Of a stretch of DNA of 64,000 nt, positions 24,902-33,513 are shown piece after piece. Below the pieces are notes generated by a model. The model ran no database searches. It saw only the letters and a program-made list of their open reading frames with translations, and was not told where the DNA came from. This DNA comes from Fontimonas thermophila (lineage in GTDB: Bacteria > Pseudomonadota > Gammaproteobacteria > Nevskiales > Nevskiaceae). Location of the stretch: positions 248,001 through 312,000 of the forward strand of contig NZ_FOOC01000003.1 of the NCBI RefSeq assembly GCF_900113085.1. The letters are read 5' to 3'. Every line of letters begins with the position of its first letter. Position 1 is the first letter of the stretch. A program made the translations under genes and the position numbers.

Positions 24902-27130
24902 GTGTCGAAACGCAGCCTCATCCGACTGTCGATCAGCCTGGCTGTATTCGCCCTGTTTCTTTTGCACACGGCGCGCTGGGCTCCGCTACGTCTGCTTGAA
25001 GTCGTCGAGGATTTCACCTACGACGCGCGCGTGCTGCTGACGTTGCCCGGCACGCCGGATCCCAAGGTCGTGATCGTCGATCTGGACGAGCGCAGTCTGG
25101 CGGCCGAAGGCTGGCCGTGGTCGCGCGACAAGCTGGCGAATCTGGTGGATCAGCTGTTCGACCGCTACAAAGTCCGTGTCCTGGGATTCGACATCGTCTT
25201 CTCCGAGCCCGATGATGAGGCTCTGGCGCTGTGGCAGCGGCTCTTGAGTCAGGATTTCGCCCAGGTTCCCGAGGTGGTGGCGCGCGCCGAGGACATCCGC
25301 CGCCAACTCGATTACGACGCCCGTTTCGCCCAGGCCTTGAGCGGTCGCCCGGTCGTGCTGGGATTTTTCTTCAAGCGCTTTGTGCCGGAGGGCGAGCAGG
25401 CGGCGACCGGCGCGTTGTGCGCGCCGTTGATCGATGCCCAGGCCGCACGCCTGTATGACGTTGATTTCATCAAGCCTCAGGGCTACGGTGGCAATGTTGC
25501 GCGGTTGCAGGCGGCAACGCCGTATTGCGGCTTTTTCGACAACCCGGTCGCGGTCGAGGACGACGGGGTTTACCGGCGCGTGCCGCTGATGCAGCAATAC
25601 GATGGCGCGGTCTATCCGTCACTGGCCTTGTCGATCGTGCGGCTGGCGCTGGGTAATCCGCCGGTGGAACTGGAGTTCGAACCGCCCGACGTGCGCACGT
25701 CGCTGCATCTCGAGCGTGTGCGCATCGGATCGCTCGCGGTGCCGGTCGATGAGCATGTCGCAGCCTACGTGCCATACCGGGGCGATAACCGAACCTTCCA
25801 TTACGTCTCTGCGGTGGATGTGCTGCACGGCACGGTGGCCAATCCGGCGTTGCTCGATGGTGCCATCGTGCTGATGGGGACCAGCGCGGCCGGTTTGCTG
25901 GATTTGCGCAGCACGCCGGTCAACAAGGTGTTCACCGGCGTTGAGGTCCACGCCAATCTGGTGTCGGGGATGCTCGAAAACCGCATCCACCAGCGGGCGC
26001 CGTATTACATGGGCATCGAGGCCGTGATGCACCTGGCGATCGCGCTGCTGCTGGCTTGGGCTTTTTCAAAGCTCTCGGCGCCGGCGAGTGCCGCCATCGG
26101 CTTCGGTGCGATCGCGGCGATCATCGCGCTCGCACTCGGGCTTTGGAGCAAGGCCCAGTTCATCATGCCCCTCGGCGTACCAGTGATTTTCACCCTGGCG
26201 CTGTTCATGGCGCATCTGCTCTACGGCTATTTCATCGAGTCGCGCGGCAAGCGTGAGATCGCAAGACTCTTCGGCCAGTATGTGCCCCCCGAGCTGGTCG
26301 AGGAGATGGCGGCGCATCCCGACTCGATCTCGATGGAGGGCGAGAGCCGGGAGATGACCGTGCTGTTTTCCGACGTGCGCGGCTTTACCAGCATTTCCGA
26401 GAAGCTCGACGCGCGCGAGCTCGCCCGGCTGATGAACCGTTTCCTCACCCAGCAGACCGGCGTGATCCAGCGCCATCGCGGCACCATCGACAAGTACATG
26501 GGCGATGCGATCATGGCGTTTTGGGGGGCGCCGCTGCCGGATTCCGGGCATGCCGTGCACGCGCTGCTCGCGGCGATGGAGATGGTGCGCTCGGTGCGCG
26601 AGCTCGACGCCGAGTTCGAAGCCCGCGGCTGGCCCAAGCTGCACATCGGCGTGGGCCTGAGTACCGGCAAGATGAACGTCGGCAACATGGGATCGGAGTT
26701 TCGCATGGCCTATACGGTCATGGGCGATGCGGTGAATCTGGGGTCCCGTCTCGAGGGGCTGACCAAGGAATACGGCGTATCGATCATTTGCTCGGAGGCA
26801 ACGCGCCTGGCCGCACCGTCCGACTGGGCGTTCCGCGAGCTGGATCTGGTGCGGGTCAAGGGCAAGCAGGAGCCGGTGGCGATCTACGAGCCGATGGGAC
26901 CGAAGGATGCGCTCGATCCTGCGCTGCGCCAGGATCTGGCCCGGCATCGCGGTGCCCTCAAGCTGTACCGCGCCCAGCAGTGGGACGCGGCCGAGCTGGA
27001 ATTCTTCCAGTTGCAGCAGTCGGGGCGTCCGCACCGGGTCTATGAGCTGTTCATCGAACGCATCATGTATTTGCGCGAGCATCCCCCCGGCAAGGATTGG
27101 GATGGTGCATTCACGTTCACCCACAAGTGA
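24902..27130 (+). CDS. CHASE2-domain class III adenylate cyclase
   Basis: A 742-residue inner-membrane protein. An N-terminal helix (about 5-22) leads into an extracytoplasmic CHASE2 sensor domain (about 30-350), then three membrane helices (about 365-445) and a cytoplasmic class III cyclase domain (about 484-660). The metal-binding aspartates are in VLFSDVRGF and KYMGDAIMAFW; the Lys of DKYMGD and the Thr of YTVMGDAVN fit ATP specificity, and the Asn/Arg pair of VNLGSRLE is intact. A C-terminal extension of ~80 residues follows. GTG 24902 with GGGGGAG just upstream is the likely start. The sensed signal is unknown. Confidence 0.92.
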   Translation: MSKRSLIRLSISLAVFALFLLHTARWAPLRLLEVVEDFTYDARVLLTLPGTPDPKVVIVDLDERSLAAEGWPWSRDKLANLVDQLFDRYKVRVLGFDIVFSEPDDEALALWQRLLSQDFAQVPEVVARAEDIRRQLDYDARFAQALSGRPVVLGFFFKRFVPEGEQAATGALCAPLIDAQAARLYDVDFIKPQGYGGNVARLQAATPYCGFFDNPVAVEDDGVYRRVPLMQQYDGAVYPSLALSIVRLALGNPPVELEFEPPDVRTSLHLERVRIGSLAVPVDEHVAAYVPYRGDNRTFHYVSAVDVLHGTVANPALLDGAIVLMGTSAAGLLDLRSTPVNKVFTGVEVHANLVSGMLENRIHQRAPYYMGIEAVMHLAIALLLAWAFSKLSAPASAAIGFGAIAAIIALALGLWSKAQFIMPLGVPVIFTLALFMAHLLYGYFIESRGKREIARLFGQYVPPELVEEMAAHPDSISMEGESREMTVLFSDVRGFTSISEKLDARELARLMNRFLTQQTGVIQRHRGTIDKYMGDAIMAFWGAPLPDSGHAVHALLAAMEMVRSVRELDAEFEARGWPKLHIGVGLSTGKMNVGNMGSEFRMAYTVMGDAVNLGSRLEGLTKEYGVSIICSEATRLAAPSDWAFRELDLVRVKGKQEPVAIYEPMGPKDALDPALRQDLARHRGALKLYRAQQWDAAELEFFQLQQSGRPHRVYELFIERIMYLREHPPGKDWDGAFTFTHK

Positions 27131-27162
27131 CCATCGTTTGAGCGGACCATCCAGGAGGGTGT

Positions 27163-28329
27163 ATGGCGGCTGTTTTCGACTGGCGTGATCCGCTCGGGCT
27201 GGAGCGCCAGCTCAGCGCCGACGAGCGCCTGGTCCGCGACAACGCGCGGGCCTACGCCCAGGAGCGGTTGCTGCCGCGGATCAAGACGGCGTTCCGGGAA
27301 GAGCGCTTCGATCGCGAGGTCCTGCGTGAGCTCGGGGCGCTGGGGTTGCTGGGCATCGGCCTGGAGGGCGAGGCTTGTCCCGGCGGCAGCCAGGTGATGT
27401 ACGGCCTGGTGGCGCGTGAACTCGAACGCGTGGATTCGGCGTACCGCTCGGCGCTGTCGGTGCAATCGAGTCTGGTCATGTATCCGATCCTGGCTTACGC
27501 CGCGCCGCCCGTGCGGCAGCGCTGGCTGCCGCTGCTGGCGAGCGGGGAGGCGGTGGGGGCTTTCGGGCTGACCGAGCCGGATCACGGGTCCGATCCGGGG
27601 GGCATGTCGGCCCGGGCGCACCGCGACGCCGGTGGCTGGGTGCTCGAGGGGGTCAAGAGCTGGATCAGCCATGCCCCGGTTGCCGATGTTTTCGTCGTCT
27701 GGGCGCGCGACGACGAGGGCGCACTGCGGGGTTTCGTGCTCGAGCGCGGCATGGCGGGGCTGTCCACGCCGCGGATCGAGGGCAAGCTGTCGCTGCGTGC
27801 CTCGGTGACCGGCCAGATCGTGCTCGACGGGGTGCGGGTGCCGGAGATCCAGCGGCTCGATGTCATCGGTTTGCGCGGCCCTTTCAGTTGCCTGAACAAG
27901 GCCCGCTACGGCATTTGCTGGGGTGCGCTGGGGGCGGCCGAGACCTGCTGGCTGACGGCGCGGGATTATGTCGTCGAGCGCCGCCAGTTCGGGCGGCCGC
28001 TCGCATCCAACCAATTGATCCAAAAGAAACTTGCCGACATGCAAACGGATATCGCGCTGGGTTTGCAAGCGGCGCTGCGGCTCGGGCGCATGTTCGACGC
28101 CGGCGAGGCGAGCCCCGAGGCGGTGTCCCTGCTCAAACGCCACAACTGTCGCCAGGCCCTGGCGATCGCGCGTGCGGCACGCGACATGCTCGGGGCCAAT
28201 GGCATCAGCGAGGATTACCCGGTGATGCGGCACTTGTTGAACCTGGAGACGGTCAATACCTACGAAGGGACGGAGGACATCCATGCTCTCATCCTCGGGC
28301 GTGCACAGACCGGTTTGTCGGCTTTCTGA
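27163..28329 (+). CDS. gcdH: Acyl-CoA dehydrogenase, glutaryl-CoA dehydrogenase-like
   Basis: A 388-residue FAD enzyme. GcdH oxidises and decarboxylates glutaryl-CoA to crotonyl-CoA in lysine/tryptophan breakdown. The N-terminus [22 protein letters not shown] matches GcdH rather than short-chain dehydrogenases. FAD-binding [17 protein letters not shown] is at about 125-141. The catalytic Glu is in [15 protein letters not shown] (about 367-381), and [13 protein letters not shown] is also GcdH-like. The substrate call is by similarity; no other lysine-degradation gene lies nearby. It starts 32 bases after the cyclase gene. Confidence 0.85.
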   Translation: MAAVFDWRDPLGLERQLSADERLVRDNARAYAQERLLPRIKTAFREERFDREVLRELGALGLLGIGLEGEACPGGSQVMYGLVARELERVDSAYRSALSVQSSLVMYPILAYAAPPVRQRWLPLLASGEAVGAFGLTEPDHGSDPGGMSARAHRDAGGWVLEGVKSWISHAPVADVFVVWARDDEGALRGFVLERGMAGLSTPRIEGKLSLRASVTGQIVLDGVRVPEIQRLDVIGLRGPFSCLNKARYGICWGALGAAETCWLTARDYVVERRQFGRPLASNQLIQKKLADMQTDIALGLQAALRLGRMFDAGEASPEAVSLLKRHNCRQALAIARAARDMLGANGISEDYPVMRHLLNLETVNTYEGTEDIHALILGRAQTGLSAF

Positions 28330-28479
28330 AGCCGTTCAGCGCGTTGTCGGCCCAGCGGTTGCGGCCGTCTCCACCGCGTGGACCTGCGGCGCTACACTGA
28401 AAGCCTTGGATGGACCGTGGATCGCCTGCGGTGCGCGCCGAGGTTCGGCAGGGCACCGGCGGATACAGGGCTTGCATCG

Positions 28480-28800
28480 ATGAGCAACGAGGTTAGGAAA
28501 GATTCTGGACAGGGCATTGCGCTGGAAGAAGCCAAGCCCAAGCTTCAGCATCCGCCTATGTACAAGGTGGTGATGCTCAACGACGACTATACGCCGATGG
28601 ATTTCGTGGTCCAGGTTTTGCAGCGGTTTTTCCATCATCCACGCGAGAAAGCGGTGCAGATCATGCTGCAGATTCACACCCAGGGTCGCGGGGTCGCCGG
28701 CGTTTTTCCGGCGGAAATCGCCGAAACCAAGACCGCACAGGTCAACAGCTATGCGCGTCAGCACCAGCATCCGCTGTTGACCGTGATGGAGAAGACTTGA
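28480..28800 (+). CDS. clpS: ATP-dependent Clp protease adaptor ClpS
   Basis: A 106-residue adaptor that binds proteins with N-terminal Leu, Phe, Trp or Tyr and hands them to ClpAP. It shows [24 protein letters not shown] in substance (about 25-48), with the Asp-Asp-Tyr-Thr-Pro-Met binding loop, and the [11 protein letters not shown] helix. ATG 28480 fits the family length. It is immediately followed by clpA, and bpt and aat, which create ClpS substrates, are within 4 kb. Confidence 0.96.
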   Translation: MSNEVRKDSGQGIALEEAKPKLQHPPMYKVVMLNDDYTPMDFVVQVLQRFFHHPREKAVQIMLQIHTQGRGVAGVFPAEIAETKTAQVNSYARQHQHPLLTVMEKT

Positions 28801-28837
28801 CCGCGGTTGCCACTGGCGCCGCTGTGGAGCGTAAGCC

Positions 28838-31117
28838 ATGTTGTCCGAAGATCTGCAAAAAGCCCTCGATGCCGCCTTCGTCTCGGCGCGGATGGAAGGT
28901 CACGAGCTGCTGACCGTGGAGCATCTGCTGCTTGCACTGCTGTCGGACACGCAGGTATCCGAAGCGCTGACCGCAGCCGGTGCCGACACCGACAAGCTCG
29001 AGGAAGGGCTCAGGGATTACATCCGCACGCACGTCCAGTCGGTCAAGGACGCCGACAGGCATGAGGTGCAGCCGACGCTGTCGTTCCAGCGTGTCTTGCA
29101 GCGCGCGATCTACCACGTGCAGGCGGCCGGCAAGAAGCATGTGACCACGCTCAACGTGCTGGTCGCCATTTTCTCGGAGAAGGATACGCACGCTGTCTAT
29201 CTGCTCGGCGAGCAGGGTGTGACCCGTCTCGACATCGTCAATTTCATTTCGCACGGCATTGCCAAGAACGGCGCGATTCAGGACAAGCCGGCGGATTCCG
29301 AGGAACGCGACGATGCCGGCGACAAGACGCAAGCCGGGCAGGGTGCGCTCGAGCAATACGCGGTGAACCTCAACGAGCGTGCGGCGCAGGGTGCGATCGA
29401 TCCCCTGATCGGGCGCGATCTCGAAATCGAGCGAGTGATGCAGACGCTGTGCCGCCGGCGCAAGAACAACCCGCTGCTGGTCGGCGAGGCCGGCGTCGGC
29501 AAAACCGCAATCGCAGAGGGGCTGGCCTGGCTCATCGTCGAGGGTCGTGTGCCCGACCTGCTCCGGCATGCCGTCGTCTACAGCCTCGATCTGGGATCGC
29601 TGATCGCCGGGACCAAGTACCGCGGCGATTTCGAAAAGCGCTTCAAAGCCGTCATCGCGGAGCTGCAACGACGGCCTGGATCGATCGTCTTCATTGACGA
29701 AATCCACATGATCATCGGTGCCGGCGCCGCCAGCGGTGGCGTCATGGATGCATCCAATCTGCTCAAGCCACTGCTGGCTTCCGGGCAGATCCGGTGTATC
29801 GGATCGACCACGTACCAGGAATATCGCGGCATTTTCGAGAAAGACCGCGCGCTCGCGCGGCGCTTCCAGAAGATCGACGTCGGCGAGCCCAGCATCGAGG
29901 ATACGGTGAAGATCCTCGAAGGTTTGCGTGCACGTTTCGAAGAGCACCATCAGGTTCAGTTCACGCGTGGGGCACTGCGCTCCGCGGTGGAGCTGTCGGC
30001 CCGGCATATCACCGACCGACACTTGCCGGACAAGGCCATCGATGTCATCGATGAAGCGGCGGCGCGGTTGCGCCTGCTGCCGGAGTCCAGGCGCCGCAAG
30101 ACCGTTCAGGTACGCGACATCGAGGAAACCGTCGCGCGTATCGCACGCATCCCGCCCAAAAGCGTCTCGGCCAACGACCGGGACCGTCTGGCGACGCTGG
30201 AGCGCGATCTCAAGCTCGTGATCTTCGGCCAGGACCAGGCCATCGAGCAGCTCACGGCATGCATCAAGCTCGCCCGATCGGGCCTGGGCAATCCGGAGAA
30301 ACCGATCGGCAGTTTCCTGTTCGCCGGTCCGACCGGCGTGGGCAAGACCGAAGTCACGCGCCAGCTCGCCCAGCTTCTGGGCATCGAGCTGATCCGCTTC
30401 GACATGTCCGAGTACATGGAGCGGCACACCGTCTCGCGTCTGATCGGTGCGCCTCCCGGCTATGTCGGATTCGATCAAGGCGGGTTGCTGACCGAAGCGG
30501 TGATCAAGCATCCGCACGCCGTCGTGCTGCTCGACGAAATCGAGAAAGCGCATCCGGACGTATTCAACCTGCTGCTGCAGGTGATGGACCATGGTGCATT
30601 GACCGACAACAACGGCCGCAGGGCGGATTTTCGCAATGTCATCCTGGTGATGACGACCAACGCCGGGGCCGAGGAGTCTTCGCGGCGCACGATGGGCTTC
30701 GCCGAGCAAAGCCACCAGACCGATGCGATGGAGGCGATCCGCCGCCTGTTCACGCCGGAGTTCCGCAACCGGCTGGATGCCATCGTGCAGTTTGCGCCGC
30801 TCGGTCAGGCCGAGATCCTGCGCGTGGTCGACAAATTCCTGATGCAGCTGGAGGAGCAGCTCGGTGCCAAGGGTGTGCAGCTGGAGGTCGATGAATCCGC
30901 GCGCCTGTGGCTTTCGCAGCGCGGTTACGATCCGAAGATGGGCGCCCGCCCGATGGCGCGTGTGATCCAGGAGAACCTCAAGCGCCCGCTCGCGGAAGAG
31001 CTCTTGTTCGGCAAGCTCGCCAACGGTGGCCGCGTGCACGTCACCCTCGGCGGCGATGGCGCACTCACGTTCGAGATCGAAGGCCGCGAAAAGTCCTCGC
31101 AGCTCGAACCTGTGTGA
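28838..31117 (+). CDS. clpA: ATP-dependent Clp protease ATP-binding subunit ClpA
   Basis: A 759-residue AAA+ unfoldase that feeds the ClpP peptidase. An N-terminal Clp_N domain (about 1-145) binds ClpS. The first AAA module has Walker A GEAGVGKT (about 215-222) and the second GPTGVGKT (about 498-505), each with its Walker B (FIDEIH; LLDEIE). A MGFAEQ-type segment in the second module (about 620) is near the expected ClpP-binding loop. Length matches the family. No clpP gene is in the window. Confidence 0.96.
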   Translation: MLSEDLQKALDAAFVSARMEGHELLTVEHLLLALLSDTQVSEALTAAGADTDKLEEGLRDYIRTHVQSVKDADRHEVQPTLSFQRVLQRAIYHVQAAGKKHVTTLNVLVAIFSEKDTHAVYLLGEQGVTRLDIVNFISHGIAKNGAIQDKPADSEERDDAGDKTQAGQGALEQYAVNLNERAAQGAIDPLIGRDLEIERVMQTLCRRRKNNPLLVGEAGVGKTAIAEGLAWLIVEGRVPDLLRHAVVYSLDLGSLIAGTKYRGDFEKRFKAVIAELQRRPGSIVFIDEIHMIIGAGAASGGVMDASNLLKPLLASGQIRCIGSTTYQEYRGIFEKDRALARRFQKIDVGEPSIEDTVKILEGLRARFEEHHQVQFTRGALRSAVELSARHITDRHLPDKAIDVIDEAAARLRLLPESRRRKTVQVRDIEETVARIARIPPKSVSANDRDRLATLERDLKLVIFGQDQAIEQLTACIKLARSGLGNPEKPIGSFLFAGPTGVGKTEVTRQLAQLLGIELIRFDMSEYMERHTVSRLIGAPPGYVGFDQGGLLTEAVIKHPHAVVLLDEIEKAHPDVFNLLLQVMDHGALTDNNGRRADFRNVILVMTTNAGAEESSRRTMGFAEQSHQTDAMEAIRRLFTPEFRNRLDAIVQFAPLGQAEILRVVDKFLMQLEEQLGAKGVQLEVDESARLWLSQRGYDPKMGARPMARVIQENLKRPLAEELLFGKLANGGRVHVTLGGDGALTFEIEGREKSSQLEPV

Positions 31118-31208
31118 AGGAGCACCACTGGTGACCTCGCCCTGCTGATGCAGGTTCGGTCGGGGCATTCCCGGCGCGGCAGGTGCAGCGGGCTCGATCT
31201 GACCTGGC

Positions 31209-31427
31209 TTATTTGTCGCGGAAGGTGATCCGGCCCTTGGTCAGGTCGTAAGGTGTGAGCTGAACGGTGACTTTGTCGCCGGTGAGGATGCGGATGTAGT
31301 GCTTGCGCATCCGCCCAGAGATATGGGCGATGACCACGTGCCCGTTTTCCAACTTGACGCGAAACGTCGTGTTGGGCAGCGTCTCCACCACCACGCCGTT
31401 CATCTCGATGTGATCTTCCTTCGCCAT
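31209..31427 (-). CDS. infA: Translation initiation factor IF-1
   Basis: A 72-residue S1-fold protein beginning [19 protein letters not shown] and ending [10 protein letters not shown], the standard IF-1 sequence and length. The open frame extends to 31505, but the ATG at 31425-31427 begins the conserved protein. It converges with clpA and is transcribed in the same direction as bpt and aat, as in Pseudomonas. Confidence 0.97.
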   Translation of the reverse strand: MAKEDHIEMNGVVVETLPNTTFRVKLENGHVVIAHISGRMRKHYIRILTGDKVTVQLTPYDLTKGRITFRDK

Positions 31428-31517
31428 ACGCTCCGCCATGCCCAAAGAGGCGTGCATTATAGGGAAGTGGCGCGGAAATGTTCGCTCGCCGACGGCTGTC
31501 GGCATGCCAGGCGCAGG

Positions 31518-32225
31518 CTACTGCCGGTCAAGACTCCAGCCGCCGCTGCCCAGGATTTCCAGAGGCTGGAAACGTTGCTTGTAGGCCATTTTCCGGCTCT
31601 CCGGCACCCAGTAGCCGAGGTAAACGTGGCTCAAGCCCTCTTCGCGCGCGTGCTGGATCTGGTGCAACACCGCCAGCGTGCCGAGGCTGCGCGATGCCGC
31701 TGCCGGGTCGAAGAAGGTATAAACCGCGGACAGTGCCCGCGGCAGATGGTCGACGACGGCGACGCTGAGCAGGCGCCCATTCTTGCGGAAGCACCAGTAA
31801 CGCACGGGTGCCCAGGGGCATTCGAGGAAGCCGTGGAAGGCATGGCGGTCGTCAGGATCCATGCCGCCATCGGCGTGGCGACCGAGCAGATACTTGCGGT
31901 ATAGCGCGTAATGTTCGTCGCCGAGCGTATGCTCGAGTGTAAGATCGAGGTCGGTATTGATCTTGAGGCAACGCCGCTGTGCGCGGTTGGGGTGGAATTG
32001 GGCGACCGGAATGCGGGCTGGGATGCAGCATGCGCAATCCCGGCAATGCGGTCGGTAGACATGCCCGCCGCTGCGGCGGAAACCGAGTTCGAGCAGACGC
32101 TCGTAGCGCGGCGGATTGAGCCGCCACTGCGGATCGACGAAAGCGCTGCGCGCGATACGACCCGCCAGGTAGCCGCAGGCATGTTCGGCGCTGAGGTAGA
32201 GCCGTACTGGCTGGACGTCGTTCAC
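31518..32225 (-). CDS. bpt: Aspartate/glutamate leucyltransferase Bpt
   Basis: About 235 residues. This arginyltransferase-like enzyme transfers leucine from Leu-tRNA to proteins with N-terminal Asp or Glu, making them ClpS targets. The ATE N-domain has RYERLLELGFRRSGGHVYRPHCRDCACCIPARIPV in substance (about 38-72), with the conserved CxxC. The C-domain has SAVYTFFDP, LGTLAVLHQI and YLGYWVPES. Start is GTG 32225, overlapping the aat stop, so the two transferases are translationally coupled. The Leu rather than Arg specificity is from the bacterial context. Confidence 0.92.
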   Translation of the reverse strand: MNDVQPVRLYLSAEHACGYLAGRIARSAFVDPQWRLNPPRYERLLELGFRRSGGHVYRPHCRDCACCIPARIPVAQFHPNRAQRRCLKINTDLDLTLEHTLGDEHYALYRKYLLGRHADGGMDPDDRHAFHGFLECPWAPVRYWCFRKNGRLLSVAVVDHLPRALSAVYTFFDPAAASRSLGTLAVLHQIQHAREEGLSHVYLGYWVPESRKMAYKQRFQPLEILGSGGWSLDRQ

Positions 32226-32965
32226 GGTGGCAGATGGGCTGGGTCGGCCGGCCGCTCGATCTCGAAGTGCCAGCGCGACGGAAGACGCCCGCCGTCCTGT
32301 GCGAGTGCAAGGCGCCGCAAGAAGTCGCTGCGCGGCAGCTCGATGGCGCCGAGACTGCGCAAATGTGCCGAGCTGACCTGACAGTCGATCAGATCGAACG
32401 CCCAGTTTTCGAGCTGCCGGCACAGCCAGTACAGGGCGATCTTGGAGCCATCGTCGATCCGCGAGAACATGGATTCGCCGAAAAAGATGCGCCCCAGCGC
32501 CACGCCGTACAGCCCGCCGACCAGTACGCCGGCGCGCCAGACCTCGACGCTATGCGCATGGCCCCGCTCGTAGAGCTGGCGGTAGGCGTGGCGCATGTCG
32601 TCGCCAAGCCAGGTACCGCGGCTGTTTCCGCGCGGGGCGGCGCAGGCCGCCAGCACGCCATCGAAATCCCGGTCCATGGTGACTGCGTAGTCGGCCCGGC
32701 GCAGCGTGCGACGCAGTGAACGCGATACGTGCAGGTCCGCCGGTATGAGGACCGCACGCGGATCGGGGCACCACCAGAGGATGGGCTCGTCGGGGTTGTA
32801 CCAGGGAAAGATGCCTTGGGCGTAGGCGCGCAGCAGTCGCGTAACCGACAGGTCACCACCGATCGCCAGCAGTCCATTGGGTTCGCGCATCGCCAGATGC
32901 GCGGGCGGGAAAGGCTGGTGCGGGTTGCGCGGATCCAGCCAGTGCAGACGGACCGGGCTATCCAT
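32222..32965 (-). CDS. aat: Leucyl/phenylalanyl-tRNA--protein transferase Aat
   Basis: A 247-residue enzyme that adds Leu or Phe to proteins with N-terminal Arg or Lys. It contains GLLAIGGDLSVTRLL (about 30-44), YAQGIFPWYNPDEPILWWCPDPRAVL in substance (about 46-71), HSVEVWRAGVLVGGLYGVALG and FGESMFSRIDDGSK (about 165), all family hallmarks. ATG 32965 is chosen over ATG 32998, which adds eleven poorly conserved residues. It overlaps bpt by four bases. Confidence 0.95.
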   Translation of the reverse strand: MDSPVRLHWLDPRNPHQPFPPAHLAMREPNGLLAIGGDLSVTRLLRAYAQGIFPWYNPDEPILWWCPDPRAVLIPADLHVSRSLRRTLRRADYAVTMDRDFDGVLAACAAPRGNSRGTWLGDDMRHAYRQLYERGHAHSVEVWRAGVLVGGLYGVALGRIFFGESMFSRIDDGSKIALYWLCRQLENWAFDLIDCQVSSAHLRSLGAIELPRSDFLRRLALAQDGGRLPSRWHFEIERPADPAHLPP

Positions 32966-33037
32966 GTCGGCTAGGCGGGGTGGCGTCACGCCAAGCATAC
33001 GCCAGCGCGCCGGCGGCGCCCACCACCGGCATGCCCG

Positions 33038-33373
33038 TCAGTGAAAGGTCGGTGCCACTGCGGGCAGATCGCGCAAGGCCCACTGCACGACGGCATCGTG
33101 CTCGAAGCGGGTGATCGGCTCGGATTCGGCAGGCGGGCCTGCTTCGGACAGGCGACCGTGTTCGTCGAAATGGATTCGCGCACCAACGGTCTGGATGCGC
33201 AGTTCGTCGCTGTCCGGCACGTTCTCCAGCGTCAGTTGCAGGTAACGCAGATCATGTCCGGCGAACTCGGGCAACCGGCCAGCGCCGGCTGCGATCAGGG
33301 CTGCCTGTTCCGGCGTGAACTCACGGATGGTGCCCTCCGGCGTCAATACGAAATGGCGTGTCTGGATCGTCAT
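33038..33373 (-). CDS. Hypothetical protein, 111 residues
   Basis: I do not recognise this family. The protein is soluble and acidic, with no signal peptide or membrane helix. It starts MTIQTRHFVLTPEGTIREFT, has an aspartate- and glutamate-rich middle, and ends DAVVQWALRDLPAVAPTFH. Codon use and GC look like its neighbours, and the ATG has a plausible context. It occupies the position where Pseudomonas carries trxB, between aat and ftsK, and is transcribed like aat. A regulatory or accessory role cannot be inferred. Confidence 0.7.
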   Translation of the reverse strand: MTIQTRHFVLTPEGTIREFTPEQAALIAAGAGRLPEFAGHDLRYLQLTLENVPDSDELRIQTVGARIHFDEHGRLSEAGPPAESEPITRFEHDAVVQWALRDLPAVAPTFH

Positions 33374-33482
33374 GATCGACTCTGCAAACCCGTCTCTAAC
33401 CGTTTGACCGTCACGGTATATGAAGGTTTACGGCCGTCTTTCAAGAGGCTTGAGGCGCAGCGGTGAGCGTCTTCGCCTCCGC

Positions 33483-33488
33483 TATACT
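33483..33488 (+). promoter_or_regulatory. Possible -10 hexamer of ftsK
   Basis: TATACT at 33483-33488 is one mismatch from the -10 consensus and lies 25 bases before the ATG at 33514. No convincing -35 is seen at 16-18 bases upstream. If used, transcription would begin after the in-frame GTG at 33463, which supports the ATG as the true ftsK start. Confidence 0.35.
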
Positions 33489-33513
33489 CCCTCTGTTCGA
33501 TTCCACCGTCCGC

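Noticed and set aside
28742-31168. An 808-codon open frame opposite clpS/clpA
   Set aside because: Antisense shadow of clpA; composition is typical of reverse-complement frames in GC-rich genes.
33463-33513. GTG 33463 as the ftsK start
   Set aside because: The added 17 residues are not FtsK-like, and a TATACT hexamer lies inside this stretch, suggesting it is promoter DNA.
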